From Halolamina pelagica (lineage in GTDB: Archaea > Halobacteriota > Halobacteria > Halobacteriales > Haloferacaceae), in assembly GCF_001307315.1 (NCBI RefSeq), contig NZ_LGUC01000001.1:372001-436000 (forward strand): a DNA stretch of 64,000 nucleotides, in the 5' to 3' direction. Below are positions 18,219-28,610 of the stretch, piece by piece. Within the stretch, counting starts at the first letter, position 1. The number at the start of each line of letters is the position of its first letter. Made by a program: the position numbers and the translations under genes. The notes beneath the pieces are model-generated. The model was given only the letters and a program-made list of their open reading frames with translations, had not been told where the DNA came from and ran no database searches.

Positions 18219-19643
18219 ATGGTCGTAGGAGACGTTACGACGGGAACGGAGGTACTGGTGATCGGCGCGGGGCCGGGCGGCTACGTCGCCGCCATCCGCG
18301 CCGCACAGAACGGGCTGGACACGACGCTGGTCGACCGCGACGGCTACGGCGGGACCTGCCTGAACTACGGCTGCATCCCTTCGAAAGCGCTGATCAGCGC
18401 GACGGACGTGGCCCACGACGCGCGCAACGCGACGGAGATGGGCGTCCACGCCGACCCCGTCATCCACACCGACGAGATGCAGGAGTGGAAGGATGGCGTC
18501 GTCGACCAGCTCACCGGGGGCGTCGAGAAGCTCTGTAAGGCCAACGGCGTCAACCTGATGCAGGGCGAGGCGACGTTCGTCGACGACTCGACCGCCCGGA
18601 TCGCTCACGGCGGCGAGGGCCAGGGCTCGGAGAGCATCGACTTCGAACACGCCATCGTCGCCACGGGCTCCCGGCCGATCCAGGTGCCCGGCTTCGAGTT
18701 CGAGCACGACCCGATCTGGTCCTCCCGGGACGCACTCGAGGTCGAGGAGCCGCCCGAGAAGCTGCTGGTCGTCGGCGCGGGCTACATCGGGATGGAGCTC
18801 TCGACGGTGTTCGCCAAGCTGGGCGTCGACGTGACCGTCGTCGAGATGCTTGACGGCATCATGCCGGGGTACGAGGACGACGTGACCCGCCCGGTGAAAA
18901 AGCGCGCCGACGAGCTCGGCATCGAGTTCAACTTCGGCGAGGCCGCGAGCGACTGGGAGGAGACCGAGGGCGGGGTCGTCGTCACCACCGAGGACGAGGA
19001 CGGCGCGGAGTACACGTACGACGCCGACAAGATGCTCGTCGCGGTCGGCCGGCAGCCGATTTCCGAGAGCCTCGACCCCGAAGCCGCCGGCGTCGAGGTC
19101 GACGAGAACGGGTTCATCCAGACCGACGATCAGGCCCGGACGAACGTCGACAACATCTACGCCGTCGGCGACGTGGCCGGCGAGCCGATGCTGGCACACA
19201 AAGCCAGCAAGGAGGGGATCGTCGCCGCCGAGGTCATCGCCGGCGAGCCCGCGGCGCTGGACCAGCAGGCGATCCCGGCGGCCGTCTTCACCGACCCCGA
19301 GATCGCGACCGTGGGCATGACCGAAGCCGAGGCCGAGGAGGCCGGCTTCGAGCCCAAGATCGGGCAGTTCCCGTTCCGCGCCTCCGGGCGCGCGCTCTCG
19401 ACCGGCGAGAGCGAGGGGTTCGTCCGCCTCGTCGCCGAGCAGGAGGCCGGGTTCATCCTCGGCGCCCAGATCGTCGGCCCCGAGGCCAGCGAACTGATCG
19501 CCGAGTGTGCGCTCGCGATCGAGATGGGCGCGACGCTCGAGGACGTGGCGTCGACGGTGCACACCCACCCGACGCTGGCGGAGGCGGTGATGGAGGCCGC
19601 CGAGAACGCCAACGACGAGGCGATCCACACGCTGAACCGGTAG
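18219..19643 (+). CDS. lpdA: Dihydrolipoyl dehydrogenase (E3)
   Basis: Flavoprotein that reoxidises dihydrolipoamide with NAD+, 474 residues. FAD-binding GAGPGGYVAAIRAAQ lies at the N-terminus, the redox disulfide Cys47/Cys52 is in GGTCLNYGCIPSK, the NAD-binding VVGAGYIGMELSTVFAKLG is present, and the active-site dyad is in VHTHPTLAEAVMEAAE. It follows the E2 stop by two bases and ends the operon. The family is well conserved and the frame is intact. Confidence 0.95.
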   Translation: MVVGDVTTGTEVLVIGAGPGGYVAAIRAAQNGLDTTLVDRDGYGGTCLNYGCIPSKALISATDVAHDARNATEMGVHADPVIHTDEMQEWKDGVVDQLTGGVEKLCKANGVNLMQGEATFVDDSTARIAHGGEGQGSESIDFEHAIVATGSRPIQVPGFEFEHDPIWSSRDALEVEEPPEKLLVVGAGYIGMELSTVFAKLGVDVTVVEMLDGIMPGYEDDVTRPVKKRADELGIEFNFGEAASDWEETEGGVVVTTEDEDGAEYTYDADKMLVAVGRQPISESLDPEAAGVEVDENGFIQTDDQARTNVDNIYAVGDVAGEPMLAHKASKEGIVAAEVIAGEPAALDQQAIPAAVFTDPEIATVGMTEAEAEEAGFEPKIGQFPFRASGRALSTGESEGFVRLVAEQEAGFILGAQIVGPEASELIAECALAIEMGATLEDVASTVHTHPTLAEAVMEAAENANDEAIHTLNR

Positions 19644-19682
19644 GCAGCGGTACGTTTTCCACGCCGCGGGTCACACCCCGGT

Positions 19683-19973
19683 ATGGCCCTCTTCGACGAC
19701 GAGAACGAGTCCGACGACACGACCGAGAGCGACGACTGGGGCGTCGACGAGGAGCGGGGTCCCTCGTCGACCCAGGACGACCGCGACGACACGGACCGGC
19801 TGGCTGACCTCGACAGCGCGACCATCGCCGACGACGACCCCCACGGGACGCTCAAGCGCGCGGTCGATCCCGAGGCCGGCGTGGTGGTCTACGCCTACAA
19901 GAACGGGAACGCCGGCGGCCTGTCGACGGTGCCGCTCTCCGAGACCGACCTCACTACCGCGGACAGCGCCTAG
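19683..19973 (+). CDS. Small acidic haloarchaeal hypothetical protein
   Basis: 96 residues. The first half is very Asp/Glu-rich and probably disordered (DDENESDDTTESDDWGVDEE). The second half could fold (HGTLKRAVDPEAGVVVYAYK, GGLSTVPLSE). It lies 39 bases after lpdA in the same direction and may be its last co-transcribed gene. I do not recognise a family. Real-gene status rests on composition and spacing. Confidence 0.55.
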   Translation: MALFDDENESDDTTESDDWGVDEERGPSSTQDDRDDTDRLADLDSATIADDDPHGTLKRAVDPEAGVVVYAYKNGNAGGLSTVPLSETDLTTADSA

Positions 19974-20054
19974 CGGCGTTCAGCGGCCACCCACAACCGG
20001 GTTTCGCCTCCGGCAGCCCCACATCTTTCCGACTGGGACGTGTTTCGAACCGTA

Positions 20055-21952
20055 ATGAGTGACGAACACGGGAGCTTCGCCGAGATCCGTCAGTCGGTCG
20101 ACGGCCACTCGATGAAGGGGCTCCTGCGCTACTGCGTTCCCTACTGGCGGCGCCTGACCGTGGGCACCGTCGCCGCCTTCGTGGTCCGGTTGTCCCGGCT
20201 AATCCCGCCGTTGCTGGTCGGTGTCGCCATCGATCGCGTCATCCGGAACGGGACCGGCGAGGGGGGGCTGCTCGTCAGCGCCGGGCTGCTCCCGACCGGA
20301 CGGATCACCGGCGAGGCCGCCCGCCTCCAGTTCCTGGAGCAGTTGGTGATAATCGCCGGCGCCGCCTACGTCGTGCGGTCGCTGGCCCGCTTCGCCTCGC
20401 GGTACCTGTTCATGTCCACCGCACAGAAGGTACAGCGCGACCTGCGCAACGACACGTACGACCACATCCAGCGCCTCTCACTCGGCTTCTTCGCCTCCCA
20501 CCAGACCGGCGCGATGATGTCGGTGCTGAACCAGGACGTGAACCGGCTGGAGCAGTTCCTCAACACGGAGATCCGGCAGGCGATCCGCGTCGTCGCCACC
20601 GTCGGCGGTATCGCGGCGATCATGTTCTGGTACTCCCCAAGGTGGCGGTGATCGCGCTGGCGCCGGTGCCGATCATCGGCCTCGCCTCCGGGCGGTTCCT
20701 GACGTGGATCGAGCCCAAGTACCGGGGGATTCGGGAGACCGTCTCCCGTCTGAACTCGCGGCTGGAGAACAACCTCGGCGGCGCGCGGGTGATCAAGACG
20801 TTCAACCGCTACGAGTTCGAGCTCGACCGCGTCTCCGACCAGAGCGATCACTACCACGACGAGAAGGTCGGCGCGATCAAGATCCGGCGGGCCTTTTTCT
20901 CCGGGCTCCGGATCATCACGGGGCTGGTGTTCGTCGCGATGCTGTGGGTCGTCGGCAGCGACATCATCACCGGCTCCTCGAGCGCGCTGGAAGCCGGCGT
21001 CGTCGCGACCTTCTTCATGCTCCTGCGCCGCCTCTACGCGCCGATGCGGCGGGTGGGCAAGACCGCGAACAAGTACCAGCTCGCGAAGTCCTCCTCCGAG
21101 CGCGTGTTCGGAATCCTGGGCCACGAACCGGAGGTCACCAGCCCGGAGGACGCCTACGTGCCCGAGTCAGTCGAGGGCCATGTCGAGTTCGACGACGTGA
21201 CGTTCAGCTACGAGGAGAACGAGACGATCCTGAACGGTGTCGATCTCGACGTGGCGGCGGGCGAGACCGTGGGACTCGCCGGGACGACCGGCGCCGGGAA
21301 GTCGACGCTGTTGAAGCTCCTGCCGCGGTTCTACGACGTTGACGATGGGGCTGTGCGCGTCGACGGCGTCGACGTACGCGAGTGGGATCTCCCGCACCTG
21401 CGTGAGCACGTGGGGATCGTCGAGCAGAACCCCTACATGTTCTCGGGGACCGCCGAGGAGAACATCGCCTACGGCGACCTATCAGTGCTCTCAGGCGACG
21501 ACGAGTCCGTGAGCGACGCGGTCGTCGACGCCGCGAAAGCCGCGGAGGCCCACGAGTTCATCACCGATCTGCCCGAGGGGTACGACACCGAGATCGGCGA
21601 GCGGGGCGTGAAGCTCTCGGGCGGCCAGCGCCAGCGGCTCGCGATCGCCCGCGCCCTGCTGAACGACCCGGAGATCGTCATCCTCGACGAGGCGACCTCC
21701 GACGTGGACACCGAGACCGAGGAGCAGATCCAGCAGAGTCTCGACCGGCTGACCGCGGACCGCACGGCGTTCGTCATCGCCCACCGGCTCTCGACGATCA
21801 AGGACGCCGACCGCATCGTGGTGATGGAGGAAGGGCAGGTCGCCGAGACCGGCAGCCACGACGAACTCCTCCGGGCGGACGGCGACTACGCGAGCCTCTG
21901 GGCGATGCAAGCCGGCGGCTCGGTGTCGGGGGCGGCGACGGCGGACGATTAG
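20055..21952 (+). CDS. ABC exporter, fused permease and ATPase (split by one deletion)
   Basis: Type IV (MsbA-like) half-exporter, about 632 residues, working as a homodimer in the membrane. Six membrane helices lie in residues ~30-320, then a nucleotide-binding domain with Walker A GTTGAGKST, Q-loop VEQNPYMFSG, signature LSGGQRQRLAIARALL, Walker B IVILDEATSD and H-loop IAHRLSTIKDAD. One base is missing at the C4 run 20635-20638. The start at 20055 gives MSDEHGSFAEIRQSVDG. The substrate is unknown (lipid or drug in relatives). Confidence 0.9.
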
Positions 21953-22059
21953 CCCGCGGTCCCGGTCTCGCCGACGTGGCGGGAACACGACACGAACGGC
22001 GAGTCAGGTTCTGCAGCCTTCGGAACCGCTTTGAACCCGGACACTCCACCACCACCTGA

Positions 22060-23429
22060 ATGAAGGTTTTCGGCTCCAGCGGCACCCGCGGGGTGGCCGG
22101 CGAACAGCTCACCGCCGAGTTCGTCCTCCGGGTCGCCAAGGCTGCCGGCACCGTCTGGGACACCGACCGCGCGGCCATCGCCCGGGACACCCGAACCACC
22201 GGCGAGCTGTTCGCCAACGCCGCCGACGCCGGCCTCACTGCCGTGGGACTCGACGCCGACCGGCTCGGCGTCATGCCCACCCCGCGGCCGTGCGCTACGC
22301 GGAGGTGGAGGGAGTCCCCGCCGTCGTCGTCACCGCCTCCCACAACCCGCCGGAGTACAACGGGATCAAGCTCGTCGGCGCCGACGGCGTCGAGCTCCCG
22401 GTCGCCGAGCTCGAACGCGTCGAGGACTGCCTGCTCGGCGAGACGTTCGAGGAGGCCGGCTGGGACGCCACCGGCAACTCCCGACGCATCGACGGCGTCG
22501 CCGACGACTACGTCGACGACCTGCTCGCGAACGTCGACCGCGCGGCCATCGCCGACGCCGGCCTGACCGTCGCGCTCGACCCCGGCCACGGCGCGGGCGC
22601 GCTCACCAGCCCCGAGTTCTTCCGCCGACTGGGCTGTGAGGTCGTGACCGTCAACGGCCAGCCCGACGGCCACTTCCCCGGCCGGAACCCCGAACCGGTG
22701 CCGGAGAACCTCGACGACCTGGGTCGGCTCGTCCGCGCGGCCGACGCCGACGTGGGGATCGCCCACGACGGCGACGCCGACCGCGCCATCTTCTTCGACG
22801 AGGCCGGCGAGTACGTCGAGGGCGACGCCTCCCTGGCCGCGCTGGCGGCCGAGGCGCTCGAACCCGGCGACGCGACCGTCGCCGCGGTGAACGTCTCCCA
22901 GCGGCTGGTCGACGTGTGCGACGAGGTGGGCGCCGACCTCGAACTCACCCCCATCGGCGCGACCAACATCATCACGCGGATTCAGGAGCTGCAGGCCGGC
23001 GGTCGCCGGGTCCCCATCGCCGGCGAGGGCAACGGCGGGATCTTCTTCCCGAACTACCGGCTCGTGCGCGACGGCGCGTTCATCGCCGCGAAGTTCCTCG
23101 AACTGCTGGCCACGAGCGGCGAGACGCCGAGCGAGGTGGTCGAGCCCTACACCGCCTACGAGAACGTCCGGCGGAACCTCGCCTACGACGAGGAGGCGGA
23201 GCTCAGCACGATGCTGAGCGCAGCCGAGCAGTACGCCGCCGACGCCGACGTGGAGGCCGAAACCGTCGACGGCTACCGCCTCGACTACGGCGACGCGTGG
23301 GTGTTGGTCCGCCCCAGCGGCACCGAACCCAAGGTGCGGATCTACGCCGAGGCTCGCGAACGCGACCGCGCGGTCGAACTCGCCGACGCAGTCGAAGACG
23401 AACTCGCCGCGGCGCTCGACGACGACTGA
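22060..23429 (+). CDS. glmM: Phosphoglucosamine/phosphomannomutase (split by one deletion)
   Basis: Alpha-D-phosphohexomutase interconverting 1- and 6-phosphates of amino sugars or hexoses for surface-glycan precursors; about 456 residues. Four-domain family landmarks: N-terminal FGSSGTRGVAGE, the phospho-serine loop TASHNPPEYNG, the metal loop DGDADRAIFF, the sugar loop GEGNGGIFFPN and the phosphate loop RPSGTEPKVRIYAE. One base is missing in the C4 run 22280-22283, just before the phospho-serine loop. The GlmM versus ManB choice cannot be settled from sequence alone. Confidence 0.88.
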
Positions 23430-23445
23430 ACCCCGCGGCGTTCTC

Positions 23446-24579
23446 TCAGTTCAGCGCCTCAGCCAGCCGTTGCCGGGCTTCCCGGAGTCGTTCCGCTTCT
23501 GCCTCGATCTCGCCGTTCCGGAGCGCCTCGCGCTGGTCGGCGGTGAGTTCCGACTCGGCGACGACGGCGTCGCGCAGGCGGTCGTACTCCTCCCGCCGCG
23601 CCAGATCCCGCAGATCACGGGCGAGCGCGACCGTCGCCTCGTCGGCGAACCTGGCGACGACCGACACCAGCTCGCTCGCGAGATAGCGCAGTTCCGCGGC
23701 CGGCGGCGGCGAGCCGACGGTCAGCGGCGCGGCGTCGATGCGATCGAGGTACGTCCGGTGGACCGGCACCGTGGTTTCGAACGCGGTCGGGTCCTCGACG
23801 TAGTGTGAGAGCTTCGAGCCCGAATAGTCGGCGTAGGACAGCAGCGTCGGAAGCGGCTCCTCGCCGGCGGGGTGGTTCCGGACGTACGCCAGCAGATCGT
23901 TCGGCGGGCGCTGGTAGTCGATCAGCGGGTAGTGCCGCGTCGTCTCGATGAACCCCAGGAGCTCCCGGACCGGCGCGTCGTCGACGAACGCCGCGAAGTC
24001 GTCGCGGACCGCCGCGTCGTAGCGCTCGATCGGTTCGGTCAACTCTTCGGTCGGCGCCGAGAGGTCCGCGTCGCCGAGCCGGCGGAGCTCGGCGAGCTCG
24101 TCCAGCCGGCGCTCGATCGCCGAGAGCCGCTCGGAGACCGCTCGCTCGGCGTCGTCGACGCGTTCGCGGGCGGCCTCGCGGCGATCGAGCAGGGCGGCGA
24201 TCTCGCGGGCGTCGGCGATCGCCTCGCGAGCGCGCTGGAAGTCGCTCTCGGAGATGGTGCGCTGATCGACCGCGTCGTTTGCCGCCTCGAACCCCTCGCG
24301 ATCGGGGATCCCCTCGGGGAGGTCCTCGACCAGTTCGGCGAACTGGCTCTGGAACTCCAGGTACGCCTCGAAGTCGCCCGTCCCGGTCGCGGAGTCGGCG
24401 TAGCGGTCGAACAGCCGGGTCGCCTCCCCCACCGCGTCGGCGACGGCCTGGACGGATCCTTCGCCGTAGCGCTCGATCTCGGCGGCGATCTCCTCGCGTT
24501 CGGCGCGGGCGGCGCGGAGCTCCGCGAGCAGGTCGTCGGTCGTGGGTTCGGCGGGGACCGGCTCGTCGGCGACGCTCAT
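23446..24579 (-). CDS. Coiled-coil haloarchaeal protein, probably DUF7118
   Basis: 377 residues, very rich in Glu, Arg and Ala, with long predicted coiled-coil helices (residues ~15-50, ~110-165, ~310-375). The core contains [18 protein letters not shown], a stretch I associate with a haloarchaeal family (DUF7118) often beside hisI. Its ATG overlaps the hisI stop (ATGA), so translation is likely coupled. Function unknown; no catalytic motif is visible. Confidence 0.7.
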   Translation of the reverse strand: MSVADEPVPAEPTTDDLLAELRAARAEREEIAAEIERYGEGSVQAVADAVGEATRLFDRYADSATGTGDFEAYLEFQSQFAELVEDLPEGIPDREGFEAANDAVDQRTISESDFQRAREAIADAREIAALLDRREAARERVDDAERAVSERLSAIERRLDELAELRRLGDADLSAPTEELTEPIERYDAAVRDDFAAFVDDAPVRELLGFIETTRHYPLIDYQRPPNDLLAYVRNHPAGEEPLPTLLSYADYSGSKLSHYVEDPTAFETTVPVHRTYLDRIDAAPLTVGSPPPAAELRYLASELVSVVARFADEATVALARDLRDLARREEYDRLRDAVVAESELTADQREALRNGEIEAEAERLREARQRLAEALN

Positions 24580-24980
24580 TCGTACACAGCGTCGGGGTCG
24601 AACACCTGCTCGCCGACCGTCTCGACGTCGACGGTCTCGCCGTCGTCGTCGATCGACGCGACGGAACGGTGGAAGCAGGAGCGATAGCCCGTGTGGCAGG
24701 CGCCGCCGGCCTGCTCGACGACGTACAGCAGGGTGTCGCCGTCGCAGTCGACGCGCACGTCGACGACCGACTGGGTGTTGCCGCTGGTGGCACCTTTCTC
24801 CCAAAGCTCGTCGCGGGAGCGGGAGTAGTAGTGGGCCCGGCCCGTGTCGACGGTGCGCCGGAGCGCCTCGGGCGAGACGTACGCGAGCATCAACACCTCG
24901 CCGTCGTCGGCGTCCTGCGTCACTGCGGGGACCAGCCCGTCGTCGCCGAAGTCGATGTCGACCGTCGAGAGCTCAGCCAT
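24576..24980 (-). CDS. hisI: Phosphoribosyl-AMP cyclohydrolase
   Basis: Third enzyme of histidine synthesis, opening the purine ring of phosphoribosyl-AMP; a Zn/Mg enzyme. 134 residues from [15 protein letters not shown]. It shows [17 protein letters not shown], the Mg-binding [13 protein letters not shown] and the zinc cysteines in [12 protein letters not shown]. It has the cyclohydrolase domain only, without a HisE fusion. The ATG at 24980 is preferred to an upstream codon because it matches the family start. Other his genes in the window (hisA, hisB) are far away, the usual scattered haloarchaeal arrangement. Confidence 0.94.
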   Translation of the reverse strand: MAELSTVDIDFGDDGLVPAVTQDADDGEVLMLAYVSPEALRRTVDTGRAHYYSRSRDELWEKGATSGNTQSVVDVRVDCDGDTLLYVVEQAGGACHTGYRSCFHRSVASIDDDGETVDVETVGEQVFDPDAVYE

Positions 24981-25140
24981 ACTCTGGCAGTAGGCGCTCG
25001 GACCCATAAACACCCGAGGCCGCGGGACGCCGAACCGCGGGGCGGGCAGACGGCAGCGACGACGAGCCCAGCGGGGCCCCTCCCAACTCGACCGCGATGG
25101 TGGGCGTCACAGTCAAAAGGGCAGGGGCGAACGAATAGCC

Positions 25141-25614
25141 ATGACTGACGAGGAGCCGGAGCCGCTCGGCGGGCGGCCCGAGCCGGGGGATGGCGTCGAC
25201 GACCGCCTGTTGGCACTCAGCGAGACGCTGATTCGGTACACCGAGGTTATCGCGGCGGTGGTGCTGGGAGTCCTGTTCGCCATCGGCGTGTTCGACCTCG
25301 GGCTCCAGATCGTCGGGAGCGCTCTCGATGGCACCATCACCGACCCGCTGGTGGTGGTCGGGTTCATCGACACGGCGCTGTTGCTGCTCATCATCGTCGA
25401 GGTGTACCAGACCGTCGTCTCCTACACCCAGGAGTCCGACACCCGCCGGATCGTCCGCCTCGTCATCTACACCGGCGTGATCGCGATGGTCCGGAAGGCG
25501 ATCATCTTCCGGACCGGCGAGTACCCGAGCGAGCAAGCGGCGCTGTTCGCGGCGGCGGCGTACACGCTCATCATCCTCGGGCTGGCGGTGTTGCTCGTCG
25601 TCGAGCGGCAGTGA
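25141..25614 (+). CDS. PsiE-like membrane protein
   Basis: 157 residues with four membrane segments (about 38-60, 77-100, 108-126, 134-153). The pattern of helix, acidic helix end (LLLIIVEVYQTVVSYTQE), RIVRLVIYTGVIAMVRK and a final helix fits the phosphate-starvation-inducible PsiE family. The first 28 residues are an acidic cytoplasmic tail. A plain haloarchaeal promoter precedes it. The physiological role is unknown. Confidence 0.8.
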   Translation: MTDEEPEPLGGRPEPGDGVDDRLLALSETLIRYTEVIAAVVLGVLFAIGVFDLGLQIVGSALDGTITDPLVVVGFIDTALLLLIIVEVYQTVVSYTQESDTRRIVRLVIYTGVIAMVRKAIIFRTGEYPSEQAALFAAAAYTLIILGLAVLLVVERQ

Positions 25615-25616
25615 GG

Positions 25617-26734
25617 TCAGGCCAGCCCCAACGCGGTCAACAGTCCGTACAGCAGGTCGCCGTACGTCAGCGCGACGAGCAGGCCGACGAACATCGGGAC
25701 GATGAACGGGAGCCCCGGCGAGAGCCACACCTCGTCGGCGGCGGCGACGGTTTCCAGCCCCGCACGCAGCGTCTCGGCGTCGGTGCCGTACGCCGACCCC
25801 TCGATGTCGTCGAGGAACTGCTCGGCGGCCCAGGGGTCGTCGTAGTCGCCGTCGGTGGGTTCGGGCGCGTCGCCAGCAGCCGAGGCCGCGTCGTGTTCGA
25901 CGGCCGCCTCGGCGACGGCGCCGTCGGTGGCGTCGAACGTCTCGCCGACGCCGTCGGGGTCGCGGTAGCGGTCGGGGTGTGCGCGCAGTTCCGCGAGCGG
26001 GAGCCCGCGCCAGCGCAGGTACATGCGCAGGGCGTCGAGATCGAATCCAGATGGTTTGACAAGAGAGACAAGGTTATCTAAAGAGATCTTCTCTCGGCTA
26101 AAAGCGTTCAATATCGAACTAAGCTGAAGATTAGATAGGGAATATCGGTGCTGATTGGCAAATAATCGTCCGTGCCGTTCAGGTAATTCTGAAACATCAA
26201 CGTTCATTCCAAGAAACATCGGGACCCGAATCTCCCGGAAAGAGCATTCCTAACCGCGAGGGCAAGCGGAGATGCGATACCAACAATAACAGTATTCGTG
26301 AGTATTGTGAGAGAGAATACACCGATTCGAGTATTTACATACGGTAGTATTGCAGGAACACCCATTTCGACGAGAGTGATCGGCGGGTAGTAGGCCGGAT
26401 ACGTGGGGAACAGAATACTGAGGGCTAATAGTGCCTTCAAATCGGCACCACCGAAGCCCTCCATGAGATAAAACAGGAAACAGAGTGGTGCTACAAATCC
26501 AATACTAATAGCTACGCGGATGAGCATTAGATTGGTCGAGTACGTGTTGAAGGGATACCAATACAATAGATCAGTGACCAAAAGAACAATCCCAAGAATC
26601 CCTAAAACGTACCAGACCCAGTTGGGCACCCGTCGTGTGCGGATATCCCGCAGCGCGGCCCACCCCAGCAGCGGCACTGCGAGCAGGCGCGCGAGGTCGC
26701 CGAGTGAGGCGACGGCCCCCAGCGAATCGACCAT
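25617..26734 (-). CDS. pibD: Prepilin/preflagellin peptidase, A24 family (split by one deletion)
   Basis: Membrane aspartic protease that removes the signal peptide of type IV pilins and archaellins. About 372 residues. The first catalytic Asp is in ALRDIRTRRVPNWVW, the second in the GxGD-like GFGGADLKALLALS, and several membrane helices follow; the C-terminal helix pair is FIVPMFVGLLVALTYGD. One base is missing around 26234-26241; restoring it gives an unbroken REIRVPMFLGMNVDVSELPE. The start at 26734 (MVDSLGAVASLGDL) is chosen over a weak upstream TTG. Codons from about 26045 to 26640 are markedly AT-rich while both ends are GC-rich, so the gene is a composition mosaic. Confidence 0.88.
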
Positions 26735-26842
26735 GTCCCGCACGCCAGCGGCGACGGGCAAAGCGTTTGGGGAAACCGAGCGGCCGAGCCACCCAGTTAC
26801 CGCAGAAGGTAGCCTTATTACCGATCGTTCAAACGTCCCTGC

Positions 26843-27598
26843 ATGTCGACACGTTCGCTTCGTGGTACGATCAGTGGGTTAGGAAACAGAGCCAACCCCG
26901 CGTTCGCGGGCGCGGTCGTCGCCGTCTCGCTGCTCGCGGTGGGGTACATCGTCTCCGGGCGCGCATCCGTGGAGGCGCACACGTACGTCCACGTGATGGC
27001 GGGGCTGCTCTGGACCGGGACGGATCTGTTCATCGGCGCGGTGCTCGGCCCCGCGATCGGGGGACTGGACGAGGAGCAGAGCGCCGCAATGTTCACGCGG
27101 CTGACGCCGAAGACGACGTTTTTCCTCCCCTCGATGGCGTTCGTCACCATCGTCGGCGGGATCACGCTGGCCCAGCGGCTCGGCCTCTTCCCCAACAGCG
27201 AGCCGTGGCTGGCGCTGTTCACCGCCGCGAACCTGCTGCCGGCGCTGCTGCTCGCCGGGTGGCGGCTCGACGCCTTCGGCGACCGCCGCTGGCAGGCGCT
27301 GTTTGCGGTCTCAGCGGTCGGTTCGCTGGCGTGGGTCGCGACGACGATCGGCGACCTGCAGTCGATCCCGCTGCTGATCTCGCTCTCGCTGGGAATCGTG
27401 ACGCTGCTGTCGGTGCAGGGGTTCGGCTTCCTGCTGCCCGGCGAGATCCGGATGTATCAGGAGATCACCTCGGCCGACCCGGACGCGGCCATCATCTCCC
27501 GGATCGGCGCGCGGAACGCGAAGCTCGGCGGCGTGCAGGGCGTGATGCAGCTGGTGCTGATCGGGGTGATGGTGTCGCTGCGGTGGGGCAGCTTCTGA
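26843..27598 (+). CDS. Conserved haloarchaeal multi-pass membrane protein
   Basis: 251 residues with about six to seven hydrophobic segments. It contains HTYVHVMAGLLWTGTDLFIG and conserved Gly/Pro-rich loops (LLPGEIRMYQEITS, GARNAKLGGVQGVMQL). The early His/Trp-rich helix recalls CopD/DUF2269-type membrane proteins, but I cannot assign it firmly. It is transcribed away from pibD. Intact frame; function unknown. Confidence 0.7.
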   Translation: MSTRSLRGTISGLGNRANPAFAGAVVAVSLLAVGYIVSGRASVEAHTYVHVMAGLLWTGTDLFIGAVLGPAIGGLDEEQSAAMFTRLTPKTTFFLPSMAFVTIVGGITLAQRLGLFPNSEPWLALFTAANLLPALLLAGWRLDAFGDRRWQALFAVSAVGSLAWVATTIGDLQSIPLLISLSLGIVTLLSVQGFGFLLPGEIRMYQEITSADPDAAIISRIGARNAKLGGVQGVMQLVLIGVMVSLRWGSF

Positions 27599-27704
27599 GG
27601 GGCGTGTTTTAGGCGCCGTCGAACGCGTTCGAGCCCTTTCTCCTGTGGGGTAGTTGTGGCAGCGAGGAGATCCGTCCCGGACTGCCCGGGCGACGTACCG
27701 CAGG

Positions 27705-27989
27705 TCAGTCGATATCGTCGATGAGTCCCTGCAGCTGGCGGACGTGCTCCTCGAACAGCTCCTCCCCCGTCGTGGTGAGGACGGCGGTGGTCCGGGGGCG
27801 TCTGTCGACGAACTCCTTGCGGATCTCGACGGCGTCCTCGTCCTCCATGCGCTGGAGGTGGCTCGAGAGGTTCCCCTCCGTCAGGTCGAGATCCTCGGTC
27901 AGGTCGGTGAACGTCGACTCGCCGTGGCGATAGAGGTAGGCGAATATCTCGAGCCGAGTCGGCTGGTGAACGAGTTTGTCGAGATCCAT
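27705..27989 (-). CDS. Winged-helix transcriptional regulator of the ABC operon
   Basis: 94 residues, a single winged helix of the HTH_27/MarR-like type: LVHQPTRLEIFAYLYRHGES, TFTDLTEDLDLTEGNLSSHL (recognition region) and a wing around RKEFVDRRPRTTAVLT. It is the last gene of a four-gene minus-strand operon with an ABC-2 exporter, its ATG directly following the stop of the membrane protein upstream. By analogy it would repress its own operon in response to a ligand, but no ligand pocket can be seen. Confidence 0.88.
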   Translation of the reverse strand: MDLDKLVHQPTRLEIFAYLYRHGESTFTDLTEDLDLTEGNLSSHLQRMEDEDAVEIRKEFVDRRPRTTAVLTTTGEELFEEHVRQLQGLIDDID

Positions 27990-28610
27990 CTACGGTCGCG
28001 TGAGTATCCGGTAGGAAGCGACGGCGTAAAGCAGATACGTTCCGCCGTACGCCGCGAACCCCCACTCGTGGAGCGGTTCGACGTTGGCGATCGCGACACC
28101 GAGGGCGATCATCAGGACGCCCCCGACCTGAAACGCCCGCCGGTCGCGGTCGCGGATGCGGTGGGCCTTGAGCGCCTCGGCGGCGACGAGATACGCCAGT
28201 CCGAGCATCACGAGCACCAGGCCGAGCACGAACGCGGTTTCCGCGAGATAGCCCAGCGCTGGGAGGAACGGCTCGGCGACGAACTGGACGGCGAACGTGC
28301 CGGCGTAGACGAGCAGGATCAGATAGCCGATGTTCGGCGTTCCCCCACCGGGCGCCCAGGAGTAGCCCTCGAAACGGCGGTACAGCACCGCGCCGAACGC
28401 GCCGAACAGGCCGAACCAGATCGCGAAGAACCAGAACCCGGCGAGCCGTTCGAGCACGACGAACTGTGAGAGCGCACTACCGAGAGCGACGACGACGCCG
28501 AACAGCAGCCACTGTTCGGGCGCGCGCTCGTAGCGCTCGGCGATGCCCATCGCGTCCTTGATGCGGTCGAGGTCGCGCTGGAGTTCGGCAGGGTCGACGT
28601 CCTCAGTCAT
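27990..28610 (-). CDS. Membrane protein of the ABC operon
   Basis: 206 residues: a cytoplasmic N-terminus (ELQRDLDRIKDAMGIAERYE) then about six membrane segments. No transporter signature is seen. It overlaps the end of the ATPase gene by 8 bases and abuts the regulator, so it is part of the same operon. Such proteins commonly accompany winged-helix regulators in haloarchaea. Function unknown. Confidence 0.75.
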   Translation of the reverse strand: MTEDVDPAELQRDLDRIKDAMGIAERYERAPEQWLLFGVVVALGSALSQFVVLERLAGFWFFAIWFGLFGAFGAVLYRRFEGYSWAPGGGTPNIGYLILLVYAGTFAVQFVAEPFLPALGYLAETAFVLGLVLVMLGLAYLVAAEALKAHRIRDRDRRAFQVGGVLMIALGVAIANVEPLHEWGFAAYGGTYLLYAVASYRILTRP

